A stretch of 58,523 bases of DNA from an uncultured Pseudomonadota bacterium. Lineage in GTDB: Bacteria > Pseudomonadota > Alphaproteobacteria > Rs-D84. Numbering within the stretch: position 1 is the first letter of the stretch; each line of letters begins with the position of its first letter. Shown one piece after another: positions 15,510 to 24,957 of this stretch. The position numbers were made by a program, and so were the translations under genes. The notes under the pieces are model-generated. The model saw nothing but the letters and a program-made list of their open reading frames with translations. It searched no databases and had not been told where the DNA came from. Location of the stretch: NCBI GenBank assembly GCA_949296475.1, contig CASFOK010000010.1:1-58523 (forward strand), read 5' to 3'.

Positions 15510-18114
15510 GCAGTTTTCCGCAACAATGCTTGTACTTCAAACCAGACCCACAGGGGCAGGGCGCATTTCTGCGGGCTTCGCCGGCTTGGTTCAAGGCCGC
15601 ATCGTGCTGTTCGTGTTCTTTTGCGGTTTTATCAACAGATTCGCGCGTTAATTCCATTCTAGAAATATAAGAAATGGAAATTATCTTAAAGTTATTGATT
15701 GTGTTCTTAAACAATTCCAGCGCTTCACGTTTATATTCATACAGCGGATTTTTTTGTGCGTACCCACGTAATCCGATTGAACCTTGCAAATAGTCCATTT
15801 GTTGCAAATGTCTTTTCCATACAGAATCCAACGCGCCCAACATCATCTGTCGGGATGCCATTTGCATTAGTTCCGGACCGTATTTTTCCATTTGATGATT
15901 ATAACGACGCATCGCCAAGTTCATCAAGGAATCAAACGCCTTATGTTCTGTTATCGTTTCATCTGTTTTCCATTTTTCAATATCTGTGATATCCAATGCG
16001 AACGTCCGCAACATTGCGTCATGTATACCTTGTGTATTCCAATCCCCCGGGGTAGTTTTTTCGGGTATATTGTTTTCGCAAATCATTTCAACGACGTCAC
16101 CAATCATTTCCTTGGCCAGCGGTGCCAAGTCATCAGACACCATTAAGTCGTCACGTTGTTTATAAACGACGCCACGTTGTTCGTTCATAACGTCATCGTA
16201 CTTTAACAGTTCTTTACGCGCTTCAAAATACCTTGCTTCTACGCGCTTTTGTGCTTTTTCCAAGGCTTTTGTTATCCAAGGGTGCGTGATTGCCTCGCCG
16301 GGTTTCAATCCCAAGGTTGTCAGCATACCGTTCAAGCGTGCGGCACCAAATATACGCATTAAATCGTCGTCCAGCGCCAAGAAGAATTTTGAATCGCCAG
16401 GATCGCCTTGTCTGCCGCTACGTCCGCGCAACTGATTATCAATACGACGCGATTCGTGTCGTTCCGTTCCTATTACGTACAGCCCGCCGGCATCCAAGAC
16501 CTGTTTTTTATTTTTTTCAATGGTTTCATAAATTTCTTGTTTTTTTGCTTCAAAATCATCTGCGTCTGGATCCAAAGTCGCGATTAATTCTTCGGCATTT
16601 CCCCCCAATTTAATATCAGTACCGCGGCCTGCCATGTTCGTAGCAATTGTGACGGCGCCGGGCGCACCCGCCTGTGCGACAATTTTCGCTTCTGATTCAT
16701 GGTGCTTTGCGTTCAAGACCGCAGGTTGAATGCCCAATTTTTTGCGCACAATTGCAGCCAATTCTTCAGATTTTTCAATGGACACTGTACCGACCAATAC
16801 GGGTTGTTTGCGTTCCATACATTCGCTGATTTGCTTTATAATGGCATCATATTTTTCGTCTTTATTGCGATAAATTTCATCGTGATGGTCCACGCGGGCA
16901 ACAGGGCGGTTCGTAGGTATAGAAACCACGCGCAATTTGTAAATTTCTTCAAACTCTGTCGCTTCGGTCATTGCGGTACCCGTCATACCAGACAATGTCG
17001 GATACAGGCGGAACAAGTTCTGATACGATATACTGGACACAGTCTGATTTTCTGGTTGCACTTTCACGTGTTCTTTGGCTTCTATGGCCTGATGTAAGCC
17101 CTTGCCGAATCTTCTGCCTGTCATAACGCGTCCGGTAAATTCATCAACGATTAAAATTTCACCGTTACGAACGACATAGTTAACATTTTTCTGGAACAAA
17201 TGATGCGCCAACAAAGACTGCTGTATGTGCATAACGACGGGTGCGTTTTCCGAAGCGTACAAATTATCACCGATCAGCAATCCTGCATCTTTCAGTAAAT
17301 TCGTCACATTATCCACGCCGGCATCTGTCAGAGTAACATGACGGTCTTTTTCGTCTTTTTTATAATCGTCGGGATTAAGTTTCGCGACAACGGCGTCTAC
17401 TTTTTCATACAGTTCGCTGGTATCTTCGGACGGGCCGGATATGATTAAAGGCGTTCTGGCTTCGTCAATCAAGATGCTGTCTACTTCGTCAACGATGGCA
17501 AAGAACAAGGGACGTAATACTTGTTGCGACTTAGAGAACTTCATATTATCGCGCAGATAATCAAATCCCAATTCTGAATTAGTAACGTAAGTAATGTCGC
17601 ACGCATACGCGTTTCGTCTTTCGTCATCGGTCATATCGTGCTGAATTATGCCGATTGACATTCCCAAAAAGCGATAGACTTGCCCCATCCAATTAGCGTC
17701 GCGCGACGCCAAATAGTCGTTAACGGTGATCAGGTGTGCGCCTTTACCGTGCAACGCTTTCAAGAACAACGCCAATGTTGCGACCAAGGTTTTACCTTCA
17801 CCGGTTTTCATTTCTGCGATTTGACCGTTTGTCAGCACCATACCGCCAATCATTTGCACATTAAAGTGTCGCAGTCCGATTGTACGAATGGACGCCTCGC
17901 GTACAAGGGCGAACGCATCTGGCAAGATATTTTTTTCTTTTTCCCCGTCGGCCAGTCTTTTGCGCAACACATCTGTCTGTTGGCGCAACTGTTCGTCGGA
18001 CATTGCATGATATTTAGGCTCTAAATCGTTAATCAAAGAAACGGTTTTATCATAAGACTTAACCAAGCGGTCATTTGCGGACCCAATTAATTTACCAATT
18101 ACGTTTTTTAACAT
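15505..18114 (-). CDS. secA: Preprotein translocase ATPase SecA
   Basis: Motor that pushes unfolded preproteins through SecYEG; the many signal-peptide proteins in this window depend on it. The 869 residues include Walker A MKTGEGKT (about 102-109), the DEAD-like DEVDSILIDEARTPL, the second motor domain with TNMAGRGTDI and RGRSGRQGDPG, a helical scaffold, and a C-terminal zinc site CPCGSGLKYKHCCG that contacts SecB or ribosomes. The ATG at 18114 has AGGA upstream. It is a single gene, divergent from 18271-18498. Confidence 0.98.
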   Translation of the reverse strand: MLKNVIGKLIGSANDRLVKSYDKTVSLINDLEPKYHAMSDEQLRQQTDVLRKRLADGEKEKNILPDAFALVREASIRTIGLRHFNVQMIGGMVLTNGQIAEMKTGEGKTLVATLALFLKALHGKGAHLITVNDYLASRDANWMGQVYRFLGMSIGIIQHDMTDDERRNAYACDITYVTNSELGFDYLRDNMKFSKSQQVLRPLFFAIVDEVDSILIDEARTPLIISGPSEDTSELYEKVDAVVAKLNPDDYKKDEKDRHVTLTDAGVDNVTNLLKDAGLLIGDNLYASENAPVVMHIQQSLLAHHLFQKNVNYVVRNGEILIVDEFTGRVMTGRRFGKGLHQAIEAKEHVKVQPENQTVSSISYQNLFRLYPTLSGMTGTAMTEATEFEEIYKLRVVSIPTNRPVARVDHHDEIYRNKDEKYDAIIKQISECMERKQPVLVGTVSIEKSEELAAIVRKKLGIQPAVLNAKHHESEAKIVAQAGAPGAVTIATNMAGRGTDIKLGGNAEELIATLDPDADDFEAKKQEIYETIEKNKKQVLDAGGLYVIGTERHESRRIDNQLRGRSGRQGDPGDSKFFLALDDDLMRIFGAARLNGMLTTLGLKPGEAITHPWITKALEKAQKRVEARYFEARKELLKYDDVMNEQRGVVYKQRDDLMVSDDLAPLAKEMIGDVVEMICENNIPEKTTPGDWNTQGIHDAMLRTFALDITDIEKWKTDETITEHKAFDSLMNLAMRRYNHQMEKYGPELMQMASRQMMLGALDSVWKRHLQQMDYLQGSIGLRGYAQKNPLYEYKREALELFKNTINNFKIISISYISRMELTRESVDKTAKEHEQHDAALNQAGEARRNAPCPCGSGLKYKHCCGKLR

Positions 18115-18139
18115 CTTTTTTCCTTATCTTATCCAGAAT

Positions 18140-18168
18140 GGTATAGCAATTTTGTGACTTGCGGTCAA
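18140..18168 (-). promoter_or_regulatory. secA promoter
   Basis: Minus-strand TTGACC (18163-18168) and TATACC (18140-18145) with a 17-bp spacer. Its -35 box overlaps that of the divergent gene, so the two promoters may compete. Confidence 0.55.
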
Positions 18169-18186
18169 GATACTTTATGATATAAT
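18159..18186 (+). promoter_or_regulatory. Promoter of the small gene 18271-18498
   Basis: TTGCGG (18159-18164) and TATAAT (18181-18186) with a 16-bp spacer, giving an 80-nt leader. Confidence 0.5.
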
Positions 18187-18270
18187 GCAAGCGAGCGAAC
18201 AAACAAGTGGTAAAACGGAACAAAAACGAAAAAAAATATAAACGGTTCCGAAAAAACGGGGGTTTTGAAT

Positions 18271-18498
18271 ATGAGAGAAATCAAGGAAAACGTATATCAC
18301 CTTAATCCGTCAAACATAACCAGCGAAGTTTTTGTAATTGCGCCGACGCAGATTGAATATATTGCCCAGATATTTGGGGACAGTGTTGCGGACGCGATGA
18401 ACATGCGAACGTTTGCACAAAAGATACGTCAAATTGCAGAGCAGTCATTACGCACAGCCCTGCAAGGTGCAAAACACCAAGGCGAAAAGAAAAGTTAA
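18271..18498 (+). CDS. Small protein of unknown function
   Basis: 75 residues, beginning MREIKENVYHLNPSNITSEV. No signal peptide, membrane segment or known motif. The C-terminal half (IEYIAQIFGDSVADAMNMRT onward) is an amphipathic helix with a basic tail. The ATG at 18271 has GGGGG 8 nt upstream; a TTG two codons earlier is less likely. It has its own promoter and a strong terminator, which supports a real gene. Confidence 0.6.
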   Translation: MREIKENVYHLNPSNITSEVFVIAPTQIEYIAQIFGDSVADAMNMRTFAQKIRQIAEQSLRTALQGAKHQGEKKS

Positions 18499-18516
18499 TA
18501 TAATAAAAAACATTCA

Positions 18517-18553
18517 CATAAAAAATCCCGCAAGATACGCGGGATTTTTATTT
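18517..18553. terminator. Bidirectional terminator
   Basis: Stem 18521-18531 / 18539-18549 (AAAAATCCCGC / GCGGGATTTTT) between two convergent genes. Confidence 0.85.
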
Positions 18554-20778
18554 TATTGATATTGCGGTATTTGTAAGCGAATTGCAAGCCCCATATCCGA
18601 TCTCAGAGACTCTTGATAATCATCTAATGCCATGATTGACCCGATAGAATACTCCGGCGAAGTCACATATGGAATGTTATACAAACGCCATAACCCCTCA
18701 TTATCATGGGTCATATATTTTTCATCCCAAACCAAATCCAGATAGTAATACCTGTTATCAATTTCAAACTTCAGGGTAGGATAGGAACGTTGTTCCGTTC
18801 GCAAATAATATTTTGTTTGTATACCGTTCCCATTAACATAGTCTGTCCATAATATGCGTCCACAATCTGCCAATTCATTTGCCCCGATACCAAAGCCAGG
18901 CGTTGTTAACCCCTCTGGGCATGGGTTACGTGGCAATGCCGCCGGAACATCTTCTGGCCACATAAAATCATTCTGTGTTTTTCCGGCACCACCTGGTCCC
19001 CAATATCCCGCGCCCACATCATGACAACCGGGATTATTAGGATATGAATAATATTGACCAGGGCCACACCTTAAAAAACACTTATCAACACTATCACGAC
19101 AACCCGGTTCTTCACTAGCATTACCAGCATAACAGAGGCCATTGTAAAAGTCCGGCCAACAAGGTTCTGGGTCACTGGTATCGCCCCAATTAACGTAATG
19201 TATATCCTTGTACCAATGTCCCTGATTTTTCGGCATAATACAGGTTTCATGTGGATTCATTACATAACTGCCCCTGCAATCAATTCTGCAATCGTATAAT
19301 TCATCATGATTTGTTGGTTCAGTTGTATCTGGCGTTTCATAAACATTCGTAGTGTCCACCCACGCATCACCAGTATACTGCACGGGTTCTGGTGCAGGGC
19401 AAGATTTTACGTTTTCCCCAGACGTTTCACCTGCAGGAACGTTGTGCGCACTGGTGTACCAACTGCCCGCCGGTGTTGTGCATTTTTCGCCCGGGTTAAC
19501 AACCTGTGTTCCTGCCGGACAACCAATTCCACAATCTGTAATAGAATCATGGTCTTTATATGTTGTACCTTTTATTACATATCCTGTTGGACAATCTTTA
19601 GTATCTGGCGACAAATTACCATACGAAACGTCATGCGTTTCAATATAAATGTTGCCAGACGTTATTTCTTCACACTTTTTCTTAGCTGTAATAACGTGCG
19701 TTCCACCAATACATGTTTGTACGCATTGCGAAGCAGACGTTTTTTTATCTGTTAAATCATCTTCATAATATGTTGGGCAATCATACTTTACACCACCTGT
19801 ACAATACGTTGCACCCGTACAAGGCGACTGTCCAGTATGCGTTGTGGTTGTACCGCCGGTGGTATAATACCCGCCTGATACACTATATCTTATACCGCCG
19901 GTACAATAATACGTATTACCGCCACATGCAGATTGTCCTGTACACCTGTTACCGCTGGTATTACAGCCCGTCGTATAATACCCAGACGACACCGTACTGC
20001 ACGCCGCCGCACCAGCGGCACTGAACTTTGTACGACCAATACAATCCGAGCAAGAATTGCCCGTAAACTTATCAACGCCTTGATATGTTCCCGCCGAACA
20101 TCTGGTACAACTTTTACCGGAACTGGCAACATACGCACCTGTTTTTGCCGTTACAGACGCAACAGTCTGCTGGCAAGAATCGTTATTTGATGTACACCCA
20201 ACAACCCGACCGTCATAATATGTTCTTTTTGTGCAAGAACTGATTGAACAAGGCGCACAAGTAACCGTTGCGCAATATGTCGGCAAAGAGCACGACGTTT
20301 GCGAGCCTGTCCACGGTATCGTTTCCTCTTTATAGCAATCATTCATAGATGTTGCACCCTCATCAGAATTTGGATGGGTAGGCGGACATTCCTTAACCGG
20401 ACAATCATATGAATTGTTTAACGGGCAAAAACCTTCCACTGGGCAATAATACCCAGATCTACATGCAACACATTTCGTGCCACCGACCGGCAAATATGTT
20501 CCAACAGTACAAGTAAGACCAGGACAAGACGTTGAGCCCGGACACGTTAACCCAGATACCTGTGGTGAAAAGGCCGAGCAGGGACGACATGCATTTCCAA
20601 CCTGTTGCGTTGTATTACATGCCGTTGATGACGAACTGGCCGTCATATAATACCCCTCTTTACAACTGGTATAGGTCTTATATGTCGGACATGAAAAGGT
20701 GGCAGCCAAGGCGTTGCCTATGAAAAACAGCATACATAAACATAACAAATATCGCAGAAAACGCGCTGTCCTTCCCAT
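18553..20778 (-). CDS. Very Cys-rich exported repeat protein
   Basis: 741 residues of unknown function. A basic and hydrophobic signal peptide ends in GNALA before ATFSC. The rest is dominated by Cys in repeated 20-40-residue units with Gly/Tyr/Thr, such as SCSDCIGRTKFSAAGAAACS, SSGYYTTGCNTSG, CTGQSACGGNTYYCTGG and SGGYYTTGG. These recall TNFR- or furin-like Cys-rich repeats of eukaryotic-type surface proteins. The last ~150 residues are less Cys-rich and end in a probable beta-rich domain. There is no C-terminal anchor. The ATG at 20778 has only a weak AGAG upstream. It is divergent from rnpB and is probably a secreted or surface protein. Confidence 0.8.
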   Translation of the reverse strand: MGRTARFLRYLLCLCMLFFIGNALAATFSCPTYKTYTSCKEGYYMTASSSSTACNTTQQVGNACRPCSAFSPQVSGLTCPGSTSCPGLTCTVGTYLPVGGTKCVACRSGYYCPVEGFCPLNNSYDCPVKECPPTHPNSDEGATSMNDCYKEETIPWTGSQTSCSLPTYCATVTCAPCSISSCTKRTYYDGRVVGCTSNNDSCQQTVASVTAKTGAYVASSGKSCTRCSAGTYQGVDKFTGNSCSDCIGRTKFSAAGAAACSTVSSGYYTTGCNTSGNRCTGQSACGGNTYYCTGGIRYSVSGGYYTTGGTTTTHTGQSPCTGATYCTGGVKYDCPTYYEDDLTDKKTSASQCVQTCIGGTHVITAKKKCEEITSGNIYIETHDVSYGNLSPDTKDCPTGYVIKGTTYKDHDSITDCGIGCPAGTQVVNPGEKCTTPAGSWYTSAHNVPAGETSGENVKSCPAPEPVQYTGDAWVDTTNVYETPDTTEPTNHDELYDCRIDCRGSYVMNPHETCIMPKNQGHWYKDIHYVNWGDTSDPEPCWPDFYNGLCYAGNASEEPGCRDSVDKCFLRCGPGQYYSYPNNPGCHDVGAGYWGPGGAGKTQNDFMWPEDVPAALPRNPCPEGLTTPGFGIGANELADCGRILWTDYVNGNGIQTKYYLRTEQRSYPTLKFEIDNRYYYLDLVWDEKYMTHDNEGLWRLYNIPYVTSPEYSIGSIMALDDYQESLRSDMGLAIRLQIPQYQ

Positions 20779-20801
20779 TTACATTTCTCTTGTACCTTTG
20801 C

Positions 20802-20831
20802 ATTCTATGAAAAATACCATATGTCTTGCAA
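20802..20831 (-). promoter_or_regulatory. Promoter of the Cys-rich repeat protein
   Basis: Minus-strand TTGCAA (20826-20831) and TAGAAT (20802-20807), 18-bp spacer, about 25 bp before the start codon. Confidence 0.45.
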
Positions 20832-20870
20832 GCAAAAAATTTATAAAAAATATCCGTGTCATAAAAACAA

Positions 20871-20898
20871 TTGAAATTCTATCAAATATAACTACAAT
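20871..20898 (+). promoter_or_regulatory. rnpB promoter
   Basis: TTGAAA (20871-20876) and TACAAT (20893-20898), 16-bp spacer. Transcription would begin at about 20905-20908, matching the first base of the closing P1 helix. Confidence 0.6.
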
Positions 20899-20907
20899 AC
20901 CATTATA

Positions 20908-21229
20908 CAGATGCACAGGGCATAGCCGTCATATATTTGGCGGAGGAAAGTCCGGACTGCTTGGGACAGCATATCGGCTAATTTACCGAGCGGAGCAATC
21001 CGACGATTAGAGCAACAGTGACGAACCGATTCAGTTCGGGTGAAACGGGCAATCTCTATGCGCAGCAACTTCAAATAGGTTCCCTATACACAGTCCCTTG
21101 TCTGGGAACGGGTAGAAGGCTTGACATCTTGTGGTAACACATTATGCAGATTAATTATGCCCACTACCTTGGTTTGGTTTAAGTAAACTGGGCCTTGGCA
21201 GAACAGAATCCGGCTTATCGTGCATCTGT
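20908..21229 (+). ncRNA. rnpB: RNase P RNA (type A)
   Basis: Catalytic RNA that trims tRNA 5' ends. The universal segments are present: GGAGGAAAGTCCGGAC near the 5' end (20941-20956) and ACAGAATCCGGCTTA near the 3' end (21203-21217). The closing helix P1 is visible as CAGATGCAC (20908-20916) pairing with GTGCATCTG (21220-21228). Internal conserved pieces GGGTGAAACGG and CAAATAGG, and a length of about 320 nt, fit a bacterial type A molecule. It has its own promoter and a strong terminator. Ends are placed from P1 and could be off by a few bases. Confidence 0.95.
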
Positions 21230-21257
21230 AAAAAAACGCCACAACGGCGTTTTTTTA
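21230..21257. terminator. Bidirectional terminator of rnpB and the tol operon
   Basis: 10-bp stem 21231-21240 / 21246-21255 (AAAAAACGCC / GGCGTTTTTT) with a 5-base loop. The tolA stop codon overlaps it. Confidence 0.85.
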
Positions 21258-22019
21258 CATAACTTTCCCTTGGCTGGGATAAAAAGTTAACTGTATTTTT
21301 TCCCACTTTTCAAATTCATTCGGCGGCAACATCTTTAACGGCTGACAAACCTCTATGGCGCGACGAATTGTCTGCAATACATACGCGAAATCAGGGTCGG
21401 TCTGCTCACGCGCGGCGGATTCAAACCATAAATCGCGCACAGTCCCGTTCTTGCGCATGGTTAAGTGCGCAACCGCACGAATGTCACTTATCCCCGGTCT
21501 GTTTGTATCAATTACCCAACAACGCGTCATCGCAACGCGCAACGCATCTATGACAGATATTGTCAGGGTTCTGTCCAAGGACACAACCTCGCGGTTTACA
21601 CGAACAACCGTTTTCTTTTTCTTTGGTTGTTCCACGTCTTTTTTATCCGCACTGGGTTCCTTTGATTCTGTAACAGGCACAGGTTTATCCTCTATCAAAC
21701 TGGGGGTTTCAATTGGTTGTTCTTCAACGACGGGTTCTGGTTCAGGTTCGGGCAGGGGGGCGGGTTCAACTTTTTGTTCTTGTTCTGCGGTTGATTCTTC
21801 TGGTTCTTGGTCTGCGTTCACATTGTATAAAATTGATTCATCGCCGCTGACACGGACGGCGTTTAAGTCAATCTCCATAATCTCTATCCGGTCAGACGCG
21901 ACCAATCCAGCCCTGTCAACAACAACCGCAATTGACGTTATCATTATGGCAATCAATAACAAGTGCCCGCAAACGGACATCAATACATTTTCTGTAGAAA
22001 ACCTATTTGCCATATTCAT
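21255..22019 (-). CDS. tolA: TolA-like energy-transducing envelope protein
   Basis: 254 residues. One N-terminal membrane helix (about 14-36) is followed by a Glu/Pro-rich then Lys-rich linker that would span the periplasm (about 70-140). The C-terminal domain (about 145-254) contains a two-Cys pattern (RCWVID and VCQPLK) and an MRKNGTVRDLWF segment typical of TolA/TonB-type domains. It couples TolQ-TolR proton flux to the outer membrane. The position directly after tolQ-tolR supports TolA. The linker is much shorter than in E. coli. No tolB or pal follows, because the next feature is the rnpB terminator. The ATG at 22019 is used; another lies two codons in. Confidence 0.85.
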   Translation of the reverse strand: MNMANRFSTENVLMSVCGHLLLIAIMITSIAVVVDRAGLVASDRIEIMEIDLNAVRVSGDESILYNVNADQEPEESTAEQEQKVEPAPLPEPEPEPVVEEQPIETPSLIEDKPVPVTESKEPSADKKDVEQPKKKKTVVRVNREVVSLDRTLTISVIDALRVAMTRCWVIDTNRPGISDIRAVAHLTMRKNGTVRDLWFESAAREQTDPDFAYVLQTIRRAIEVCQPLKMLPPNEFEKWEKIQLTFYPSQGKVM

Positions 22020-22024
22020 ATCTT

Positions 22025-22426
22025 TTAATCATCCAATTGTGTGCGCAACCCTACGCGCTGGAAACCGGCGTCTTTTAATTTACCCATAACCGCCATAACA
22101 GCGCCATAGTCCGCCTTGGTATCACCGTTTATCATTATAGTCAGTTGTGAATTTTCGCCGCGCATTGCAACAACGCGCTTTACCACATCGTTCAAACTTA
22201 ATTGACTTTGCCCAACGTAATAACGTCCAGCGGAATCAACGCTTATCTGTATTGCGTGGTCGTTACCCGACAGCGCAGAATGACCTGCACGCGGCAAATT
22301 TAAATCAATACCCGTCGTCATCATAGGTGTCGTAACCATAAACACCGCCAATAACACCGTCATGACATCAATCATCGGCGTTAAAGAAATACTTGCATCA
22401 GAATTTCGTAGTCTTCTACGCGACAT
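22025..22426 (-). CDS. tolR: TolR/ExbD biopolymer transport protein
   Basis: Inner-membrane partner of TolQ in the proton channel that powers TolA. The 133 residues begin MSRRRLRNSDASISLTPMID, with the conserved cytosolic 'I.LTPMIDV' and the channel Asp at the start of the single membrane helix (about 22-40). The periplasmic domain (about 55-133) includes INGDTKADYG. The ATG at 22426 has AAAGG 8 nt upstream; the longer frame to 22468 runs back into tolQ. It starts 11 nt after tolQ and is followed 5 nt later by tolA. Confidence 0.92.
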   Translation of the reverse strand: MSRRRLRNSDASISLTPMIDVMTVLLAVFMVTTPMMTTGIDLNLPRAGHSALSGNDHAIQISVDSAGRYYVGQSQLSLNDVVKRVVAMRGENSQLTIMINGDTKADYGAVMAVMGKLKDAGFQRVGLRTQLDD

Positions 22427-22437
22427 AATTTCTACCT

Positions 22438-22932
22438 TTATTTGTGTTTGCACTTCATTTCTTGGCACTTTTCAGACAAAGTATCGTACAAGTCATCGGC
22501 CTTTTTTATAAAGTACTGATACGCAATCGCCGCTGGGACAGCCGCAATCAACCCCAACGCCGTCGTCCCCAGCGCAGTCGCCAACCCAGGCGCAATAACG
22601 CCGATACTTACCGACTGGTTTACACCAATAGATGCAAACGAATCCATTACACCCCAAATAGTACCAAACAAACCTATAAACGGCGCAACATAAGAAACCA
22701 TTGATAAAAACCACAAGTTTTTATCAAACGGCTTGATTAACTTATCGGCAATCAACGATAAATCATCGGTGTCTTTTACTCTTACTGGATTCGTCTTTTG
22801 ATAACGCCATAAACGAATTTTTTCAATTATTATCGCCCATGAAATCACGCTGCCCAAAACCAAAACCAGCGATATAAATAAAGTCATTAAATCGCCTGTA
22901 AATAAAGTCGCTAATGAAAAAGTATTTGTCAT
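22438..22932 (-). CDS. tolQ: TolQ/ExbB proton-channel protein, short form
   Basis: Three-helix membrane protein that forms the pentameric channel around TolR. At 164 residues it is clearly shorter than the usual 220-240, and the cytosolic stretch between helices 1 and 2 is reduced. The core signature is intact: YVAPFIGLFGTIWGVMDSF (helix 2) and GVIAPGLATALGTTALGL (helix 3). The ATG at 22932 has AAAGGGG upstream. It lies between ybgC and tolR in the classical ybgC-tolQ-tolR-tolA order. Confidence 0.92.
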   Translation of the reverse strand: MTNTFSLATLFTGDLMTLFISLVLVLGSVISWAIIIEKIRLWRYQKTNPVRVKDTDDLSLIADKLIKPFDKNLWFLSMVSYVAPFIGLFGTIWGVMDSFASIGVNQSVSIGVIAPGLATALGTTALGLIAAVPAAIAYQYFIKKADDLYDTLSEKCQEMKCKHK

Positions 22933-22954
22933 TTTTTCCCCTTTTGTATTGTAT

Positions 22955-23332
22955 TTATGACAGTTTTTGAATTATGTTATCCGGTATGCGCTTTGGATGC
23001 AAGTCCGAACCAAGATACGCAATTGTAATATTCATTATAGCACAAATATTGCCATCTTTCACGAACTTTTGTTCCGCCCCCAGCGACGCACCACCAATTT
23101 TGTTAATCACGCTTTCAACCGTAAAATCTTCGCCCAGTTTCAAGGGACGTAGATATTTTATGCTTAATTCGCGCACAACAAAGCCGATATCACCGTCCGG
23201 CAAGTTTATACCGCGCAACCACTGCATGCGCGCACGCTCTGCAAACTCTATATATCGCCCATGATACACAATGCCACCCGCATCTGTATCAGCATAAGCA
23301 ACTGAAAAAGGGAAATGGTGTATTTTGTTCAT
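22955..23332 (-). CDS. ybgC: Acyl-CoA thioesterase YbgC (hotdog fold)
   Basis: 125 residues. The N-terminal YADTDAGGIVYHGRYIEFAE contains the catalytic Asp and the YHxxY helix of the 4-hydroxybenzoyl-CoA thioesterase/YbgC family. It hydrolyses short acyl-CoAs or acyl-ACPs and is linked to phospholipid metabolism in many Gram-negatives. Its start overlaps the stop of the upstream HD gene (TGATG) and it is followed 22 nt later by tolQ. Confidence 0.92.
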   Translation of the reverse strand: MNKIHHFPFSVAYADTDAGGIVYHGRYIEFAERARMQWLRGINLPDGDIGFVVRELSIKYLRPLKLGEDFTVESVINKIGGASLGAEQKFVKDGNICAIMNITIAYLGSDLHPKRIPDNIIQKLS

Positions 23333-23952
23333 CAGTTTAGCCCCTTGTATACATCCGGATTTATATTTAATTCTGCTTTTAGACGCGCCTCTATATTTTT
23401 CCTTATCTGCAAAAAGAACGCCATCAAAACGGGTTCGTCTTCAAAAGGTTTAGCGCGATTTTCTGAAAAATAAATCTTCCAATATATGCCGTTATCATAC
23501 TCTGCAACATACGTTAATGATGCCGAACACATTATTTGTAAATCCACTTCTAGCAAATCTAACTGTTTTACAAATTTTGCTTCTGGCGTTTGGCGACTTT
23601 CATATTCCTGCCACAGACTAATTAATTCTTTATTACCCGATAAATTGGCCAAATCAACAATAGCACGCTTTTCACAATCATGCTTTGTTTTACATAATTC
23701 TGTATTTTTCATCTGTTGATGCAAAGGAATATCGTGCACAACCGATTCCGCCAAATCGTGCACCGTACATAATTCTAAAACCTTTGTTAAATCAAGCCGC
23801 GCTTTTAACTTTGGCAGAAAAACAATTGCCATCAAAGACAGCATCCAAGAATGTGAAGATACAGATTCCTTGCCCCCGCTGGATAATTCGGTTGTACGCG
23901 CTTCGGAATGCAACTTTTCCGCATTCTTAAAAAACTCTATTAAACCGTTCAT
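23332..23952 (-). CDS. HD-domain phosphohydrolase, YfbR/HDDC2-like
   Basis: 206 residues. The metal-binding pattern of HD hydrolases is visible as [11 protein letters not shown] (first His), then [12 protein letters not shown] (the His-Asp pair) and [12 protein letters not shown] (distal Asp) around residues 33-150. Relatives such as YfbR and HDDC2 are 5'-deoxynucleotidases; the exact substrate cannot be read from sequence. It is coupled on both sides: its ATG overlaps the ruvB stop (ATGA) and its stop overlaps the ybgC start. Confidence 0.83.
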   Translation of the reverse strand: MNGLIEFFKNAEKLHSEARTTELSSGGKESVSSHSWMLSLMAIVFLPKLKARLDLTKVLELCTVHDLAESVVHDIPLHQQMKNTELCKTKHDCEKRAIVDLANLSGNKELISLWQEYESRQTPEAKFVKQLDLLEVDLQIMCSASLTYVAEYDNGIYWKIYFSENRAKPFEDEPVLMAFFLQIRKNIEARLKAELNINPDVYKGLN

Positions 23953-24938
23953 TTGACCAGCCCCAGATGTGCATATCCCGCCTCTGTAACGACACGACCG
24001 CGTGGCGTACGCTGAACGAACCCCAGTTGCATCAAATAAGGTTCTATAACATCCTCTATGGTATCGGCGGGTTCAGATAAAGTTGCCGCCAAATTTTCAA
24101 TTCCGACGGGACCACCGGCATAATTTTTTATAATTGCGCTAATATATTCACGGTCAATTTCGTCCAGACCGCACGCGTCTATGTGTAACTGATACAAAGT
24201 AGTTTTTATTGTATCGCCCGATATGCTGTCACGTCCCAACGCAGTTGCAAAATCGCGTGCACGTTTTAACAATCTGTTGGCTATACGCGGTGTTCCGCGT
24301 GCGCTTTGCGCCAGCATAACGGCACCGTCTTCATCAATTGGCACCCCAAGGATATTTGCGCTGCGCGAAATTATTTTTGCTAAATCAGCGGTTGAATAAA
24401 AAGACAAACGTAAATCAATACCAAACCTGTCGCGCAATGGGTTAGACAACAGCCCCGTACGTGTAGTCGCGCCAACCAAAGTAAACGGGGGCAGGTCAAT
24501 TCTTACGCTTTTCGCGCTGGGACCTTCGCCCAGCATAATATCTAACTTAAAGTCTTCCATAGCGGAATAAAGAACTTCTTCTATCGCGGTTGGCAACCTG
24601 TGTATTTCATCTATGAACAACACATCCATAGGTTCCAAGGACGTTAATATGGCGGCCAAATCGCCTTGCTTGGTAAGCATAGGCGCAGCAGTTGCCCTAA
24701 AATTAGTCCCCAGTTCGTTTGCAACGATATGTGCCAAAGTAGTTTTACCCAACCCCGGAGGACCATACAACAAAACATGATCCATTGCTTCGCCGCGATT
24801 TTTCGCGCCCGATATAAATACGGACAAGTTTTGTTTTAAACTCTTGTGACCTATGAAATCAGACAACACTCTTGGTCTGATAGAAGCGGCCATTTCGTCT
24901 GGTATATTTGGGTTAAAAAATCTATCGTTTGTTTCCAC
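23949..24938 (-). CDS. ruvB: Holliday junction branch-migration ATPase RuvB
   Basis: AAA+ motor that drives branch migration with RuvA before RuvC cleavage. The 329 residues have Walker [17 protein letters not shown] (about 58-73), Walker [12 protein letters not shown], sensor 1 [12 protein letters not shown] with the following PLRDRFGI, and the C-terminal winged helix ending in [15 protein letters not shown]. The start is GTG at 24938, with AAGG upstream. ruvA and ruvC are not adjacent. Its stop overlaps the HD gene. Confidence 0.97.
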   Translation of the reverse strand: METNDRFFNPNIPDEMAASIRPRVLSDFIGHKSLKQNLSVFISGAKNRGEAMDHVLLYGPPGLGKTTLAHIVANELGTNFRATAAPMLTKQGDLAAILTSLEPMDVLFIDEIHRLPTAIEEVLYSAMEDFKLDIMLGEGPSAKSVRIDLPPFTLVGATTRTGLLSNPLRDRFGIDLRLSFYSTADLAKIISRSANILGVPIDEDGAVMLAQSARGTPRIANRLLKRARDFATALGRDSISGDTIKTTLYQLHIDACGLDEIDREYISAIIKNYAGGPVGIENLAATLSEPADTIEDVIEPYLMQLGFVQRTPRGRVVTEAGYAHLGLVK

Positions 24939-24957
24939 GACACAAGCCTTTTATAAT

